5,162 nt of DNA from positions 1 to 5,162 of the forward strand of contig CAJMSO010000150.1 of the NCBI GenBank assembly GCA_905216075.1, given 5' to 3'. Made by a program: the position numbers and the translations under genes. Of this stretch, positions 5,032-5,162 are shown one piece after another. How positions within the stretch are numbered: position 1 is the first letter of the stretch; each line of letters starts with the position of its first letter. The DNA comes from an uncultured bacterium. Lineage in GTDB: Bacteria; Actinomycetota; Coriobacteriia; Coriobacteriales; Coriobacteriaceae. The notes under the pieces were generated by a model. The model saw only the letters and a list, made by a program, of their open reading frames with translations. It did not search any database and was not told the DNA's origin.

Positions 5032-5154
5032 GGTTGTGACGGAGCGTTCGATACAACAAACCGCTAAACTTATGCATGGCGGGCGGCGGCAACATCGCTG
5101 TGCGCCATGTCAGCAAGGCCATCTTCCGGCCGCAACGAAAGGGGCAATCAACCC
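5032..5154 (+). other. Spacer after glpK with a leader hairpin
   Basis: CATGGCG (5075-5081) pairs perfectly with CGCCATG (5103-5109) around a 21-base GC-rich loop in which a further GCG/CGC pairing is possible. No U-run follows, so it is not a standard intrinsic terminator. TAAACT (5065-5070) could be a -10 box of the TANNNT type, but no good -35 lies at the right distance. AAAGGGG (5138-5144) is a strong ribosome binding site for the gene at 5155. Confidence 0.4.
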
Positions 5155-5162
5155 ATGACCGT
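5155..5162 (+). CDS. Start of a downstream gene, truncated by the window end
   Basis: An ATG at 5155 follows AAAGGGG by ten bases, a good translation start. Only the first two or three codons (Met-Thr-Val if GT continues as valine) are visible, so the product cannot be identified. Its position after glpK makes a glycerol-related gene conceivable, but nothing in the bases shows it. Confidence 0.5.

Overview
The window looks like a chromosomal stretch from a high-GC gut actinobacterium of the Coriobacteriia, most like Collinsella. This is an inference from the GC-rich third codon positions, the character of the proteins and the style of the GGGGACGTTCTT-type intergenic repeat; no marker gene proves it. 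All recognised genes are on the + strand.

Positions 1-626 hold no credible gene. They contain a 164-bp repeat element (82-245) made of two inverted 30-bp foldback units with related motifs between them, then an AT-rich stretch with a terminator-like stem-loop (346-378) and a candidate promoter for the first gene. The genes are prmC (627-1886, release-factor glutamine methyltransferase with an inserted Ala/Glu-rich segment of about 120 residues), hicA-hicB (1955-2140 and 2152-2598, type II toxin-antitoxin pair), tsaC (2733-3476, threonylcarbamoyl-AMP synthase family) and glpK (3490-5031, glycerol kinase-like FGGY kinase). A further gene probably starts at 5155 and runs off the end.

PrmC and TsaC both serve translation, through release-factor methylation and tRNA t6A synthesis respectively, and their genes are adjacent in many bacteria. 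Here the AT-richer hicAB cassette lies between them, with its own promoter, an inverted-repeat operator candidate over the -10 box and a hairpin that places the hicA ribosome binding site in its loop. This looks like insertion of a self-regulated toxin-antitoxin module into a conserved housekeeping cluster. glpK follows tsaC after 13 bases and is probably co-transcribed with it.

The points most worth a second look are the enlarged linker in PrmC, the HicB C-terminus that resembles an excisionase/MerR-type DNA-binding domain, the altered phosphate-binding loop of GlpK (the conserved arginine is a leucine), and the compact double-foldback repeat. No wholly new system is evident; these are variations on known families.
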